A stretch of 64,000 nucleotides of DNA from Sphingomonas sp. NFR15 (GTDB lineage: Bacteria; Pseudomonadota; Alphaproteobacteria; Sphingomonadales; Sphingomonadaceae): NCBI RefSeq assembly GCF_900103265.1, contig NZ_FMWX01000001.1:372001-436000 (forward strand). The letters are read 5' to 3'. A program made the translations under genes and the position numbers. This document shows, in pieces, positions 28,397 to 37,653 of this stretch. The notes below the pieces were generated by a model, which saw only the letters and a program-made list of their open reading frames with translations, searched no databases and was not told the origin of the DNA. Each line of letters starts with the position of its first letter. Positions within the stretch are counted from its first letter, which is position 1.

Positions 28397-29372
28397 CCGC
28401 CAGCGCCTGTTCGAGCCGCTCGAGCGCGGCAGCGCTTCCCGGTAGGCCGATGCGAAGCCAATGCGGATCATAATCGAACGGCCGCGTCAGGATCGCCCGG
28501 CGCGCGAGCCGCGCAAACGTGGCGCCAGCATCGGGCACATCGACCAGCCGGAACAGCGAACATGCTCCGATCGGCGCGAGGCGGCGCCGCACCAGCATCG
28601 CATCGAGATCGGCAGCACCCTGCACAAGCCGTTCGCGCATCGTCGCGATCCAGCCGGCATCGCGATAGGCAGCGGTGCCGATCGCGATCGCGGCGGCCGA
28701 GACGGGCCACGCACCGATCCGCGCACGCACCTGCGCGATCACCGGCGCGGGCGCGATCACGAAGCCGAGCCGCACTCCGGCCAGCCCGAAGAACTTGCCG
28801 AACGACCGGAACACGATCAGCCGAGCATCGTCGGCGACATGCGCCGCGACGCTGATCGGCGCTTTCGTCACGGCCGCGTCGGCGAAGGCTTCGTCGACCA
28901 CCAGCCAACCGCCGCGTACGCGCAAACAATCATGCGTCGCGAGCAGATCGTGTGGCGAAAGCAGGCGGCCGTCGGGATTGTTGGGGTTGGCGAGGATCAG
29001 CGTGCCGTCCCGAACCTCGGCAAGCGAAGCCGCAGCGACACTTCCCGCGACCATCTCGCCGTGGGTGCGGTAGGTCGGGGCGAGGTATCGTACCGGGCCG
29101 GCAAGCATCGGCCCGACCATCCTCAGTCCGATCTCGGTGCCCGGCAGCGCTGCGACGTGCCCCTCACCCACGCCGAAATAGGCTGCAGCGGCCGCCTCGA
29201 GCGCGCGCAGCTCACCTTCGTCCGGCAGCCGCGCCCAGTCGATCGCCACTCCGCCGATGCCCGGCCAGGCATGCGGGTTGATGCCGGTCGACAGGTCGAG
29301 CCACGGCGCCGCGCCCTCGCCATATGTTGCCCGCGCCTCGGCGAGCCGGCCGCCGTGCCGCGTCCAGCTCAC
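28389..29372 (-). CDS. cobC: L-threonine-O-3-phosphate decarboxylase (aminotransferase fold)
   Basis: The 327-aa PLP enzyme makes the (R)-1-aminopropan-2-ol phosphate linker of cobalamin. It starts at GTG 29372, overlapping the cobS stop (GTGA). Seen: HGGRL at the N-terminus, STGINPHAWP, NPNNPDGRL (aspartate-aminotransferase fold), VDEAF and the PLP-lysine region FRSFGKFFGLAGVRLGF. Named cobC in the Pseudomonas scheme (cobD in Salmonella). Confidence 0.93.
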   Translation of the reverse strand: MSWTRHGGRLAEARATYGEGAAPWLDLSTGINPHAWPGIGGVAIDWARLPDEGELRALEAAAAAYFGVGEGHVAALPGTEIGLRMVGPMLAGPVRYLAPTYRTHGEMVAGSVAAASLAEVRDGTLILANPNNPDGRLLSPHDLLATHDCLRVRGGWLVVDEAFADAAVTKAPISVAAHVADDARLIVFRSFGKFFGLAGVRLGFVIAPAPVIAQVRARIGAWPVSAAAIAIGTAAYRDAGWIATMRERLVQGAADLDAMLVRRRLAPIGACSLFRLVDVPDAGATFARLARRAILTRPFDYDPHWLRIGLPGSAAALERLEQALADG

Positions 29373-30070
29373 AGCGTTGCCGCCAACAGCAGGGCGGTCT
29401 CGACCAGTTCGATCCCGGCGCCATGGCCGTCGCCCGAAATCCCGCCGAGCGCGCGCCGCAGGTATCGCGCCCATCCGAGCAGCAACACGGGTGTGACCAG
29501 CACCCCGACCCACACCAGCCCCGCCCCCGCCAGAACCGCCGTCCACACCACGATGTCGATGCGCCGCACCGCCGTGCGGAACCGCGAAGCCAGCCCGGCG
29601 TGCAGCGGCGGCAGCCAGCGAGTCCACACCAGCGGCCCAAGCCGCGCCGCGAAAGGAATCAGCACGAGCGGCCCCCACTGTCCCGCACCGATCAGGGTAT
29701 GCAGCAGCACCAGCTTGGCGATGATCTGCAGCACCAGCGCGACCACGCCGAAGCTGCCGACATGCGGATCGGCAAGAACCGCAAGCAGCCGCGCGCGATC
29801 ACCATGCGCCGCGCCGCGCGCATCGGCGAGATCAGCAAGGCCGTCGAGGTGGAGCGCCCCGGTCACGCCGATCCACACCGCGAGCGCGGCCAACGCGCCG
29901 ATCCACGCATCGCCCCGCCCCACCCAACCGACACCCGCGACCAGCGCGCCGATCAGCAGCCCGACCAGCGGGAACCAGCGGATCGACGCGGCAAACGCGG
30001 TTTCGTTGGCGGCAACCGCTGGCGTCGGCAGCCGCGTGAGGAACTGGATGGCGAGCAGCAACCCGGTCAC
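29369..30070 (-). CDS. cobS: Adenosylcobinamide-GDP ribazoletransferase (cobalamin synthase)
   Basis: The 233-aa polytopic membrane protein joins adenosylcobinamide-GDP to alpha-ribazole (phosphate). It shows the N-terminal FLTRLP motif, the acidic LDGLADLADARG motif that binds metal, DPHVGSFG, and several membrane helices. The GTG at 30070 overlaps the preceding stop as GTGA; longer versions of the frame run through the phosphatase gene and were rejected. Confidence 0.94.
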   Translation of the reverse strand: MTGLLLAIQFLTRLPTPAVAANETAFAASIRWFPLVGLLIGALVAGVGWVGRGDAWIGALAALAVWIGVTGALHLDGLADLADARGAAHGDRARLLAVLADPHVGSFGVVALVLQIIAKLVLLHTLIGAGQWGPLVLIPFAARLGPLVWTRWLPPLHAGLASRFRTAVRRIDIVVWTAVLAGAGLVWVGVLVTPVLLLGWARYLRRALGGISGDGHGAGIELVETALLLAATL

Positions 30071-30636
30071 GCCCGCAGCGCCAGGATTTGAGCGGTGCGC
30101 GGCGTGCCCGGCCATATCTTGAGGCTGAGCATTGCCGCATACGGAAGGTCGAACGCCCATAGCTGGCGCGTCCCGAACCCGCAGAGCAGCGCGAGCGCCG
30201 CACGCATCGCGCCGCCATGCGTGACGACCAGAGTCGCGCGCGGCGGCAACGCCGCGATCGCCGCCCCGACCCGCGCCAGCAGCGCCGACCAGCGCTCGCC
30301 GCCCGGCGGCGGGGCAGCGTCGGGGTCGTCCCAGAAGCGGCTGAGCGCAGCCGGATCGATCGCGCTGGTCGCGAGTCCGTCCCACGCGCCGAAATCGAGC
30401 TCGCGCCAGCGCGGGTCGACCACGACGGGCACGCCGAGATCATCGCCGATCGCCCGCGCCGCAAGCCGGGCACGCGCGAGGTCGGAACTTACCACCCCCG
30501 CCACATCCAGATCGCTGGCCTGATCGCGGCACGCACGGATGCCGTCGGGCGTGGGCGCGACATCGCTTCGCCCGATCAGCAGCCCGGCCCGCTCGGGCGC
30601 GCCGTGGCGGAGCAGGTGGAGGACGAACGGCGTCAT
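30067..30636 (-). CDS. Histidine phosphatase, probable alpha-ribazole phosphatase
   Basis: The 189-aa enzyme has the histidine-phosphatase core: LLRHGAPE with the catalytic His-phosphate site, ELDFGAWDG, and a second His in VVTHGGAMR. Its place between cobT and cobS points to removal of the phosphate from alpha-ribazole-5'-phosphate or from cobalamin phosphate (the Salmonella CobC role). Start at ATG 30636, overlapping the cobT stop (ATGA). Confidence 0.88.
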   Translation of the reverse strand: MTPFVLHLLRHGAPERAGLLIGRSDVAPTPDGIRACRDQASDLDVAGVVSSDLARARLAARAIGDDLGVPVVVDPRWRELDFGAWDGLATSAIDPAALSRFWDDPDAAPPPGGERWSALLARVGAAIAALPPRATLVVTHGGAMRAALALLCGFGTRQLWAFDLPYAAMLSLKIWPGTPRTAQILALRA

Positions 30637-31646
30637 CCCGCGCCGGATACGCCGGCCTCGGCGAAGGTTGCCATCTCGTCGTGCGCGGCGATGGCCGCGC
30701 GGACGATCGTGGCCGCCACCGCCGCGCCGCTCGCCTCGCCAAGCCGCATGTCGAGGCGGAGGATCGGCTCCAACCCAAGCGCGGCGAGCACCCGCCCGTG
30801 CCCCGGCTCGAGCGAGCAATGCCCCGCGAGACAATGCGCGATCGACGCGGGCGCCGCGGCCGCGAGCGGTGCCACCGCCGAACAACAGATGAACCCGTCG
30901 AGCAGCACTGGCACGCGCAGGTGCCGCGCGCGCAACACGGCGCCCGCGATCGCGGCGATTTCGCGTCCGCCGACCCGGCGCAACGTCTCGAACGCGGTCA
31001 TCGGCGCACCGGCATGAAACGCCAGCGCGCTGTCCACCACGGCGACCTTGCGCACGACGCCAGCGCCATCAACCCCCGTGCCTGGTCCGACCCAGTCGGT
31101 CCCGCTGCCGCCGAGCGCGCGCGCGCATAGCGCGGCGGCGGCGGTGGTGTTGCCGATCCCCATCTCGCCCAGCACGAGCAGGTCGAGTCCCGGCTCTACG
31201 CTCGCGGCGCCGGCGGAAAGCGCGGCGAGGCATTCCGCCTCGCTCATTGCCGGCGCGGCCGTGAAGTCGGCAGTCGGCCGATCGAGATCGAGCGCGACCA
31301 CCTTGAGGTCGAGCCCCGCCGCGCGTGCGAGCGCGTTGATCGCCGCGCCGCCGTGTTCGAAATTTGCGACCATCTGCGCGGTGACCGCTGGCGGGAAGGC
31401 GCTGATGCCGTGCGCGACGACACCGTGATTGCCCGCGAACACGACGGCGCGGGCGCGGTCGATGCGTGGCCGCGCGCGGCGCTGCCATCCGGCGAAGAAC
31501 ACCGCGATGTCTTCGAGCCGCCCGAGCGAGCCGGGGGGCTTGGTGAGTTGCGCCTGCCGCGCACGCGCCTCTCCAATCGCGTCCGCGTCGGGCGTGATCG
31601 GCGCCGCCAGCGCCGTCTCGAAATCTTGAAGCGTCGCGAAGGTCAT
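30633..31646 (-). CDS. cobT: Nicotinate-nucleotide:dimethylbenzimidazole phosphoribosyltransferase
   Basis: The 337-aa enzyme activates the lower ligand base to alpha-ribazole phosphate. Family motifs are present: KPPGSLGRLE, FAGNHGVVAHGISAFP, LGEMGIGNTT and a C-terminal region with LRLDMRLGEASGA before the catalytic Glu region. ATG 31646 overlaps the DUF1636 stop (ATGA). No bluB is seen in the window, so dimethylbenzimidazole must be made elsewhere or imported. Confidence 0.96.
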   Translation of the reverse strand: MTFATLQDFETALAAPITPDADAIGEARARQAQLTKPPGSLGRLEDIAVFFAGWQRRARPRIDRARAVVFAGNHGVVAHGISAFPPAVTAQMVANFEHGGAAINALARAAGLDLKVVALDLDRPTADFTAAPAMSEAECLAALSAGAASVEPGLDLLVLGEMGIGNTTAAAALCARALGGSGTDWVGPGTGVDGAGVVRKVAVVDSALAFHAGAPMTAFETLRRVGGREIAAIAGAVLRARHLRVPVLLDGFICCSAVAPLAAAAPASIAHCLAGHCSLEPGHGRVLAALGLEPILRLDMRLGEASGAAVAATIVRAAIAAHDEMATFAEAGVSGAG

Positions 31647-32050
31647 TCCGCGACGAACCCGGCCGGCGGGGTGCGCGTGATGAAATGCCCCTTCACCCCC
31701 TGCGGCCAGCGCGCGAAGGGCACGCGGCCATGCTCGCTCGCGGCATATTCGACCGCATAGTCGAGGATCGCGCGTGCGGCCTCGGCGTCCGGCGTGAAGC
31801 GGCCAAGCACATAGCCGACCTTGTCGGGTGCGCGCAGGTGGACGGTGCAGAACTCGGTGCAGGCGAACAGGCAGGGCATTTGCTGCACGGAGACCGCCTG
31901 ATAGCGCGCGTCCGACGCCTGTACCGCATGCAGCGCGGCGACCAGCCGCGCGCCGCCGCGCACGCCCGCCGCATCCTCGCGCACATCGGTGGCGTGGCGG
32001 CAGGTGTTGCACGCAACCACCGCCGGACCATCTTCGACTCGCCTGAGCAT
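31643..32050 (-). CDS. DUF1636 family protein, first gene of the B12 salvage operon
   Basis: The 135-aa protein has a thioredoxin-like ferredoxin fold pattern with CNTCRH near the N-terminus, then CLFACTEFC, giving five conserved cysteines that could bind metal or an Fe-S cluster. DUF1636 proteins occur near cobalamin genes in alphaproteobacteria, but their function is not established. The ATG at 32050 overlaps the stop of an upstream 16-residue frame (32050-32100) as TGATG; a longer start at 32176 is also possible. It is the gene closest to riboswitch 1, so it is controlled by B12. Confidence 0.75.
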   Translation of the reverse strand: MLRRVEDGPAVVACNTCRHATDVREDAAGVRGGARLVAALHAVQASDARYQAVSVQQMPCLFACTEFCTVHLRAPDKVGYVLGRFTPDAEAARAILDYAVEYAASEHGRVPFARWPQGVKGHFITRTPPAGFVAE

Positions 32051-32243
32051 CAGACGCCCACCGCGCAGAGGCACGAACGAACAACGACAAATTGCGACAT
32101 AGCACCGGCACCCACGACACGGGCCGCGCGCGGTGCGCCATGTCCACGACACGGCGCACCGCGAACCGCGGTCCAACCATGTCGCCTCTCGGGTTCACCC
32201 CCGTCCGCCCGGCACACCCTGTCCGCACGAAGGACGACCGCGA

Positions 32244-32405
32244 CGGGCAGGTCTCCTGGCTCGCGGGTCAATGCCGTTCCGCGCCGCCTTCTCGGGGGCT
32301 TACGCTCCCAATGGCCTGTGGCGCGGTGGCTCGCCGCTTACAGTTGCAGGGGCAGCCGGGGTTTTCCCGTTCCCTTTTCATCCCCGTCGCCGGGGAACCT
32401 GTCGC
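32244..32405 (-). promoter_or_regulatory. Cobalamin riboswitch 1 (AdoCbl-type), leader of the cob operon
   Basis: On the minus strand the B12 box reads GCTGCCCCTGCAACTGTAA (32338-32356), preceded by GATGAAAAGGGAA and followed by a GGGAGCGTAAGCCCCCGAG arm, GACCCGCGAGCCAGGAGACCTGCC-type closing sequence. These are the conserved blocks of the cobalamin riboswitch in the right order. It sits about 195 nt upstream of DUF1636-cobT and downstream of btuD, so it should repress the salvage operon when adenosylcobalamin is plentiful. Boundaries are approximate. Confidence 0.93.
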
Positions 32406-32437
32406 AGGTGGCGGGGTAATCGCGCCGGCGCGGCGCG

Positions 32438-33211
32438 TCAATATGCGCGCGCGACCGGCACGATCGTGGTGGTTCCGCCATGCCGTTCTATGGCGGCGGT
32501 GATCCCGTACACCGCGCGCAGCCGCTCGGGGGTGAGCACGTCGAGCGGGGCGCCGTCGGCGACAATCGCGCCGGCATCCATCAGCAGCAGACGGTCGCAA
32601 TAGCGCGCCGCCATCGTCAAATCGTGCAGCACCGTCACGACCAGCGCGCCGCCGTTCGCCTCGGCGCGGAGCAGTTCCATCACGTCGATCTGGTGGCCGG
32701 GATCGAGCGACGCGAGCGGCTCGTCGGCGAGCAGCGCGGGGGCCTCGACCGCGAGCGCGCGGGCGAGCAGGACGCGTGCGCGCTCGCCGCCCGACAGCTC
32801 GGTGGCGATACGGTCGCGCAGGTCCGAGACGCCGGCGCGCTCCAGCGCCCGCGCCACCGCCGCCGCATCCGCCTCGCCGACCCGCGACATGGGCGCGAGG
32901 TGCGGCAGGCGGCCCAGCGCGACGAGCCGTTCGACTGTGAGCGGCCAATGCAGCGTCTGCCCTTGCGGCAGATAGGCGAGCGTCCGCGCGACCGCGCCGC
33001 GCGCCATGCTGGCGAGCGGAACATCATCGATGCGCACGTTCCCGGCCGCCGGAACCAGCCCGAGTATCGCGCGCAGCAACGTCGATTTGCCCGCGCCGTT
33101 GGGCCCGATAATCCCCACCAAAGTGCCGGGAGCCAGCACCGCGCGCACGTCGCGCACGACGGGTCGCCGCCCGAGCACCACGCCGACATGGTCGAGCGCG
33201 ATCGTCACCAT
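32438..33211 (-). CDS. btuD: Vitamin B12 ABC importer ATPase
   Basis: The 257-aa ATPase has Walker A GPNGAGKST, the Q-loop, signature LSGGERARV, Walker B LLADEP and an H-loop VLHDLT. It powers corrinoid import with BtuC. Its ATG at 33211 overlaps the end of btuC by 7 bp. A siderophore ABC ATPase has the same look; the cobalamin context decides the call. Confidence 0.9.
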   Translation of the reverse strand: MVTIALDHVGVVLGRRPVVRDVRAVLAPGTLVGIIGPNGAGKSTLLRAILGLVPAAGNVRIDDVPLASMARGAVARTLAYLPQGQTLHWPLTVERLVALGRLPHLAPMSRVGEADAAAVARALERAGVSDLRDRIATELSGGERARVLLARALAVEAPALLADEPLASLDPGHQIDVMELLRAEANGGALVVTVLHDLTMAARYCDRLLLMDAGAIVADGAPLDVLTPERLRAVYGITAAIERHGGTTTIVPVARAY

Positions 33212-34209
33212 AGCCGTCGCTCGCGGATCAGATAGGCGAGGAACACCGGCACGCCGAGGAACGCCGTAACCACGCCGAGCTTCAACTCGCTGGTCGCCGG
33301 GATCAGCCGCACGCCGATATCCGCGCAGGTCAGCAGCACCGCGCCGGCCAGCGCCGACGGCAGCAGGATCGCCGAGGGGCTGCGGTCGGTCAGCGGACGC
33401 ACCAGATGCGGCACGATCAGCCCGACGAACCCGATCGATCCCGACACCGCGACCGCGCCGCCCACGCCGATCGCGACGCCAAGCAACAGCCGCAGGCGCG
33501 TCGCGCGCAGATCGGCCCCGAGCGCCCGCGCGCCATCCTCGCCCAGCGTGAGCGCATCGAGCGCGCGCGCGTCGAACAGCAGCAACGCGCTGCCGGCGGC
33601 GATGCACGGCAGCGCGATCCAGACATGCTGGAACGAGCGGTTCTCGAGGCTGCCGAGCAGCCACGTCATGATCTCCATCGCCGCGAACGGATTGGGCGAG
33701 AGGTTGAGTGCGAGGCTGATCGCCGCCCCGGCGAGCGTCGAGACGGCGATGCCGGCGAGGATCAGCGTGAGCGGGCTTTCCGAGCGCCCCGCGATCGCGA
33801 ACAGCAGCACCAGCGACACGAGGCCGGCCGCGATCGCCAGCACCGGCAGAACCACCGGGTGCAGGTCCGCCAGGCCGAAATAGATCGCGGCAACGGCGCC
33901 AAGCGCCGCCGCGTTGGACGCACCGAGCACCGAAGGCTCGGCGAGCGGGTTGCGCAGATAGCCCTGGAGCGCAGCCCCAGCCAATCCGAGCATGGCGCCG
34001 ACGGCCAGACCGAGGATGGTGCGCGGCAAACGCAGTTCGAGCACGATCGCGCTGGCGACCGCATCACCGTGCCCGCCGAGCGCCGCGAGCACGCGCCCCG
34101 GGGCAAGCGGGACCGTTCCCAGCGCGAGCGAGGCGATGCTCGCGACGATCATCAGGACGACGAGGCCGCCGATCAGAGCCGACCGCCGGCCACACGGATG
34201 GGTGGTCAT
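33205..34209 (-). CDS. btuC: Vitamin B12 ABC importer permease (FecCD family)
   Basis: The 334-aa inner-membrane permease has about ten helices and the FecCD motifs RLPRTILGLAVGAMLGLAGAALQG, RNPLAEPSVLG and GFVGLIVPHLVR. It starts at ATG 34209 and runs into btuD. It is divergent from btuF with only 74 nt between, and no riboswitch is present in that gap, unlike the other B12 genes here. Confidence 0.9.
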   Translation of the reverse strand: MTTHPCGRRSALIGGLVVLMIVASIASLALGTVPLAPGRVLAALGGHGDAVASAIVLELRLPRTILGLAVGAMLGLAGAALQGYLRNPLAEPSVLGASNAAALGAVAAIYFGLADLHPVVLPVLAIAAGLVSLVLLFAIAGRSESPLTLILAGIAVSTLAGAAISLALNLSPNPFAAMEIMTWLLGSLENRSFQHVWIALPCIAAGSALLLFDARALDALTLGEDGARALGADLRATRLRLLLGVAIGVGGAVAVSGSIGFVGLIVPHLVRPLTDRSPSAILLPSALAGAVLLTCADIGVRLIPATSELKLGVVTAFLGVPVFLAYLIRERRLW

Positions 34210-34283
34210 CGTCTGCCCGCCTGGATCGCGGCAACGTTTGCGCGGCGCTTGTACCGGCGGACTGTTAGCGTATTGGCAAGGCA

Positions 34284-35096
34284 ATGACACGCCGCCTCCT
34301 GCCGATCCTGCTCGCGCTCGGACTGACGGCAGCCGCGCCGCCGGCGCACCCGCCGCGCCGGATCGTCTCGCTCAACCTGTGTGCCGATCAGTTGCTGGTC
34401 GAACTCGCTGATCGCGGCCAGATCGCTGGGCTGACGCGCAACGCGCCCGACGCGGAGATGTCGGCGGTGGCGGCGCGGACGCACGGGTTGCACATCCTCG
34501 GGCAGTCCGCCGAGGAAATTCTTGCGATCGGCCCCGATCTGATCGTCGGCGCGCCCTCCCCGCAAGGCGGCATGGCGGCGGTGCTCGCGCCGCACCGGTA
34601 TCCGGTGGTCGATCTCGCGTGGGCGAACAGCTATGCCGATATCGTCGCGCAGATCCGCCAGATCGCGCGCGCGGTCGGGCATCCGGCGCGTGGGGAAGCG
34701 CTGATCGCGCGGATGAACCGCGAGCTTGCCGCCTTGCCGCGCGCCCCCGGCCATCCGGTCGCGGCCTATTACCAGCGGCGCGGATACATGACCGGCACCG
34801 GTACGCTGGTCGACGACATCATGACGCGCGTCGGACTGACCAACCTTGCCGCCAAGCTCGGCAAGCCCGCGCTGTCGCAGGTCTCGCTCGAAGAGATGAT
34901 CGCCGCGAAGCCGGATTATCTCATCGTCGAGACCGGCGCCGAGCGCGTCGTCGACCAGGGCACCGAGATGCTCCACCACCCGATCCTCGACCGCATCCCG
35001 CGCCTGCGCCTGCCCGAAGCGTGGACCGTATGCGGCGGCCCGGCCTATGTGTTGGCCGCGCAGAGCCTCGCGCGGCAGATCGCCGCCACCCGCTGA
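34284..35096 (+). CDS. btuF: Periplasmic corrinoid-binding protein of the B12 importer
   Basis: The 270-aa protein starts with a signal peptide (ending around AAAPPAHP) and has the bilobed class III binding-protein pattern: RRIVSLNLCADQLL at the first strand, PDLIVGA, a long linking helix with IARAVGHP and PDYLIVE in the second lobe. It hands cobalamin to BtuC. ATG 34284 follows AAGGC. Divergent from btuCD. Confidence 0.88.
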   Translation: MTRRLLPILLALGLTAAAPPAHPPRRIVSLNLCADQLLVELADRGQIAGLTRNAPDAEMSAVAARTHGLHILGQSAEEILAIGPDLIVGAPSPQGGMAAVLAPHRYPVVDLAWANSYADIVAQIRQIARAVGHPARGEALIARMNRELAALPRAPGHPVAAYYQRRGYMTGTGTLVDDIMTRVGLTNLAAKLGKPALSQVSLEEMIAAKPDYLIVETGAERVVDQGTEMLHHPILDRIPRLRLPEAWTVCGGPAYVLAAQSLARQIAATR

Positions 35097-35137
35097 ACCT
35101 CGATCCGTCCCGGCGTCGCTCGACACGAACGGACGGG

Positions 35138-35746
35138 TCAAAACTCCACCCCCGCCTGCGCCTTGACGCCCTGCTCGCGGAACGGGTGTTTGACCAGGGT
35201 CATCTCGGTGACGAGGTCCGCCACGTCGATCAGTGGCTGCGGCGCGTTGCGGCCGGTAATGACGACGTGCGTCATCGCCGGCTTGGCCGCGAGCGCCGCC
35301 AGCACCTCCTCGACCGGAAGATAGTCGTAGCGCAGCACGATATTGAGTTCGTCCGCGACCACCATCGCATAGCTCGGATCGGCCATCATGCGCTTCACCT
35401 CTTCCCAGGCGGTGCGCGCGACGGCGATGTCGCGCGCGCGGTCCTGCGTGTCCCAGGTGAAGCCTTCGCCCATCGGCTTGAACGCGACAAGATCGGGGAA
35501 GCGATCGAACACCGCTTTCTCGCCGGTGGTCATCGCGCCCTTGACGAACTGGACCACGCCCACCTTCTGACCGTGCCCGATCGCGCGCACCACCATGCCG
35601 AGCGCAGCGGTGGTCTTGCCCTTGCCGGTGCCGGTGTGGACGATGACGAGCCCCTTCTCGATCGTCTTGGCGGCAACGATCTTGTCGTGCGCGGCCTGGC
35701 GCTTGCGCATCTTGTCGGCGTGCTCGGCCTCGGTGCGCGCGCGCAT
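35138..35746 (-). CDS. cobO: Cob(I)yrinic acid a,c-diamide adenosyltransferase (BtuR/CobO type)
   Basis: The 202-aa enzyme adds the upper adenosyl ligand to reduced corrinoids. The P-loop HTGTGKGKTTAALG is diagnostic of CobA/CobO/BtuR, and DELNIVLRYDYL is conserved. ATG 35746 overlaps the btuB stop (ATGA); the longer open frame is inside btuB. It is the second gene of the btuB-cobO transcription unit and so should share riboswitch 2. Confidence 0.95.
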   Translation of the reverse strand: MRARTEAEHADKMRKRQAAHDKIVAAKTIEKGLVIVHTGTGKGKTTAALGMVVRAIGHGQKVGVVQFVKGAMTTGEKAVFDRFPDLVAFKPMGEGFTWDTQDRARDIAVARTAWEEVKRMMADPSYAMVVADELNIVLRYDYLPVEEVLAALAAKPAMTHVVITGRNAPQPLIDVADLVTEMTLVKHPFREQGVKAQAGVEF

Positions 35747-37653
35747 CAGATCCGCGCCTTGATGCCGCCGTAGCCGGCACGACCGGGGCTGCGGAAGCCG
35801 ACGTTTTCGCGGTAGTCGGTGTCGAGCAGGTTCTCGACGCGACCGAACAGCGAAAGGCCGCGCGCGATCGTCACGTCGGCGCCGATGTTGACGAGCGTAT
35901 AGGCCTTCAACGTCTCGGTCGCGAAGGTGGCGAAGTTGGAGTCGCGGGCTTCGCCATTGTAGCGCACCGTCACGTTCGCGCCGTAGCGATCGGTCTTCGC
36001 GCGCCACGCGAGATTGGCGCTGCCGATGTGCGACGGGCGGCGGATCAGCGTGACATCGGCTTCGTCATGCGCGTCGAGATAGGTGTAGCTGCCGTCGAAC
36101 CGGAACCCCGCCGGCAGGTCGAAATTGGCCGATACCTCGACGCCGCGATGCGGCGACGATCCGGTCGCGTTGATGACGGTATAGACGGGCGAGAAGGTGC
36201 TGACGATCTTGTGGCGCAGCACCGAATCGAAATAGGTCACGTCGATCCGGCCGTGGCCGCCGAGGAACGCCTGCTCGACGCCTGCCTCCCAGCCGGTCGA
36301 TTCCTCGGGCTTGAGGTTGGGATTGCCGACGAAGCCGCTGGTCGGCGCATAGCCGAACAGTTCGGAGAACACCGGCGCCTTGACGCCGGTGCCGCCCGCC
36401 GCGTGGAGGCGCGTGCCGCTGTCGAAGCGGTAGCTCGCTTGCAGATGCCAGGTCGTCGCGTCGCGAAACCGCTGGTTGATGTCATGGCGCACCGCCCCAC
36501 CCAGCCCGAGGCGCCCGTCGATGGTGAGCTGATACTGGCCGACCAGCCCCCAATTTTCGGTGCTGTTGAACGGGTTGCTGCCGGTGATGAACGCCGAGGT
36601 GCCACGATAGGACTCATGCTCGTAATCGACCGCGCCGGTGATGACGTGGCTGACCCTGTCGTCGCCAAGTTTGAGCGCGGAGACGAACGACACCTTTTTG
36701 CGCCGTCCGGTGTCGCCGGTCGTCTCGGCGCCGGTGTCGTCCAAATAGCGGCGCCGCGAATCCTGCAGTTGCGCGCTGAGATCGTTGCTCCAGCGCCCAT
36801 CGGCGGTGTCGTAATGCGCGCCGACCAAGGCATAGACGGCGTCGTTCAAATAGCTGCCGCCCGAATCGATCGCGTTGCCGGTGAGCGCATAGTCCTGATC
36901 GTTCACGTCGGCGTCGGTATGCGTGTAGCGCACCACGCCCCGCAGCGCGAAGCCGCCCGAGCGATAGCCGAACTTGCCGTTGACCGTGCCGATCTTCGAA
37001 CCGATCGGCCGCGAGCCCTCCGGCGCGACGACATAGCCGCCGATCCCCGAATAGGAGCCGCCGACCGCATAGTCGACATCGCCGACCGTCCCGGCGCCCC
37101 GCACCGCGCCGTTGACGGTGTTGAACGATCCCGCCTCGATATTTCCGGCGAAGCCCGGCATCTCGCGCCCGGTCGCGGTGATATAGTTGATGACCCCGCC
37201 GATCGCGTCCGATCCGTAGAGCGCGCTCTGCTCGCCGCGCAGCACCTCGACCCGCGCGCCGGGATCGGCGAGCAGCGAGGCGAAATCATATTCGCCGTAA
37301 TAGGGATCAGCGGCCTCGATGCCGTCGATCAGCACGAGCGTGTGGTTGCTCTCCGCGCCGCGGATGCGCACCTGGGTGATACCGCCGACCCCGCCCGTGC
37401 GGTTGACCGACACGCCGGGCACATCGCGCAGCACGTCCGAGACGATCACGGTCTGGCGATCGGCGAGATCCTCCGCCGACAGCACCGTCGCCGAAGCGCC
37501 GAGCGTCGCCGTCGAAATCCCGCCGGTGCCGCGCGCGGCGGTCACCACGACGGTGTCGGTCGCGGTCCCTGCGCTGGTGTCGTCCGCCGTGGGCTGCGCG
37601 AGGGCCGGTGTGGCAACCGTCAGCGCGGCCATTGCAATCATCGTATTCTTCAT
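35746..37653 (-). CDS. btuB: TonB-dependent vitamin B12 receptor
   Basis: The 635-aa outer-membrane receptor has a signal peptide (ATPALAQ), a TonB-box-like DTVVVTAAR segment, a plug domain (VLRDVPGVSV, RIRGAESNHTLVLIDGIE, EVLRGEQSALYGSDAIGGVINYIT), and a barrel ending in RENVGFRSPGRAGYGGIKARI-type strand. The short barrel (about 635 residues) and the cobalamin riboswitch upstream support BtuB rather than a siderophore receptor. ATG 37653 follows TAGGA. Confidence 0.92.
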   Translation of the reverse strand: MKNTMIAMAALTVATPALAQPTADDTSAGTATDTVVVTAARGTGGISTATLGASATVLSAEDLADRQTVIVSDVLRDVPGVSVNRTGGVGGITQVRIRGAESNHTLVLIDGIEAADPYYGEYDFASLLADPGARVEVLRGEQSALYGSDAIGGVINYITATGREMPGFAGNIEAGSFNTVNGAVRGAGTVGDVDYAVGGSYSGIGGYVVAPEGSRPIGSKIGTVNGKFGYRSGGFALRGVVRYTHTDADVNDQDYALTGNAIDSGGSYLNDAVYALVGAHYDTADGRWSNDLSAQLQDSRRRYLDDTGAETTGDTGRRKKVSFVSALKLGDDRVSHVITGAVDYEHESYRGTSAFITGSNPFNSTENWGLVGQYQLTIDGRLGLGGAVRHDINQRFRDATTWHLQASYRFDSGTRLHAAGGTGVKAPVFSELFGYAPTSGFVGNPNLKPEESTGWEAGVEQAFLGGHGRIDVTYFDSVLRHKIVSTFSPVYTVINATGSSPHRGVEVSANFDLPAGFRFDGSYTYLDAHDEADVTLIRRPSHIGSANLAWRAKTDRYGANVTVRYNGEARDSNFATFATETLKAYTLVNIGADVTIARGLSLFGRVENLLDTDYRENVGFRSPGRAGYGGIKARI

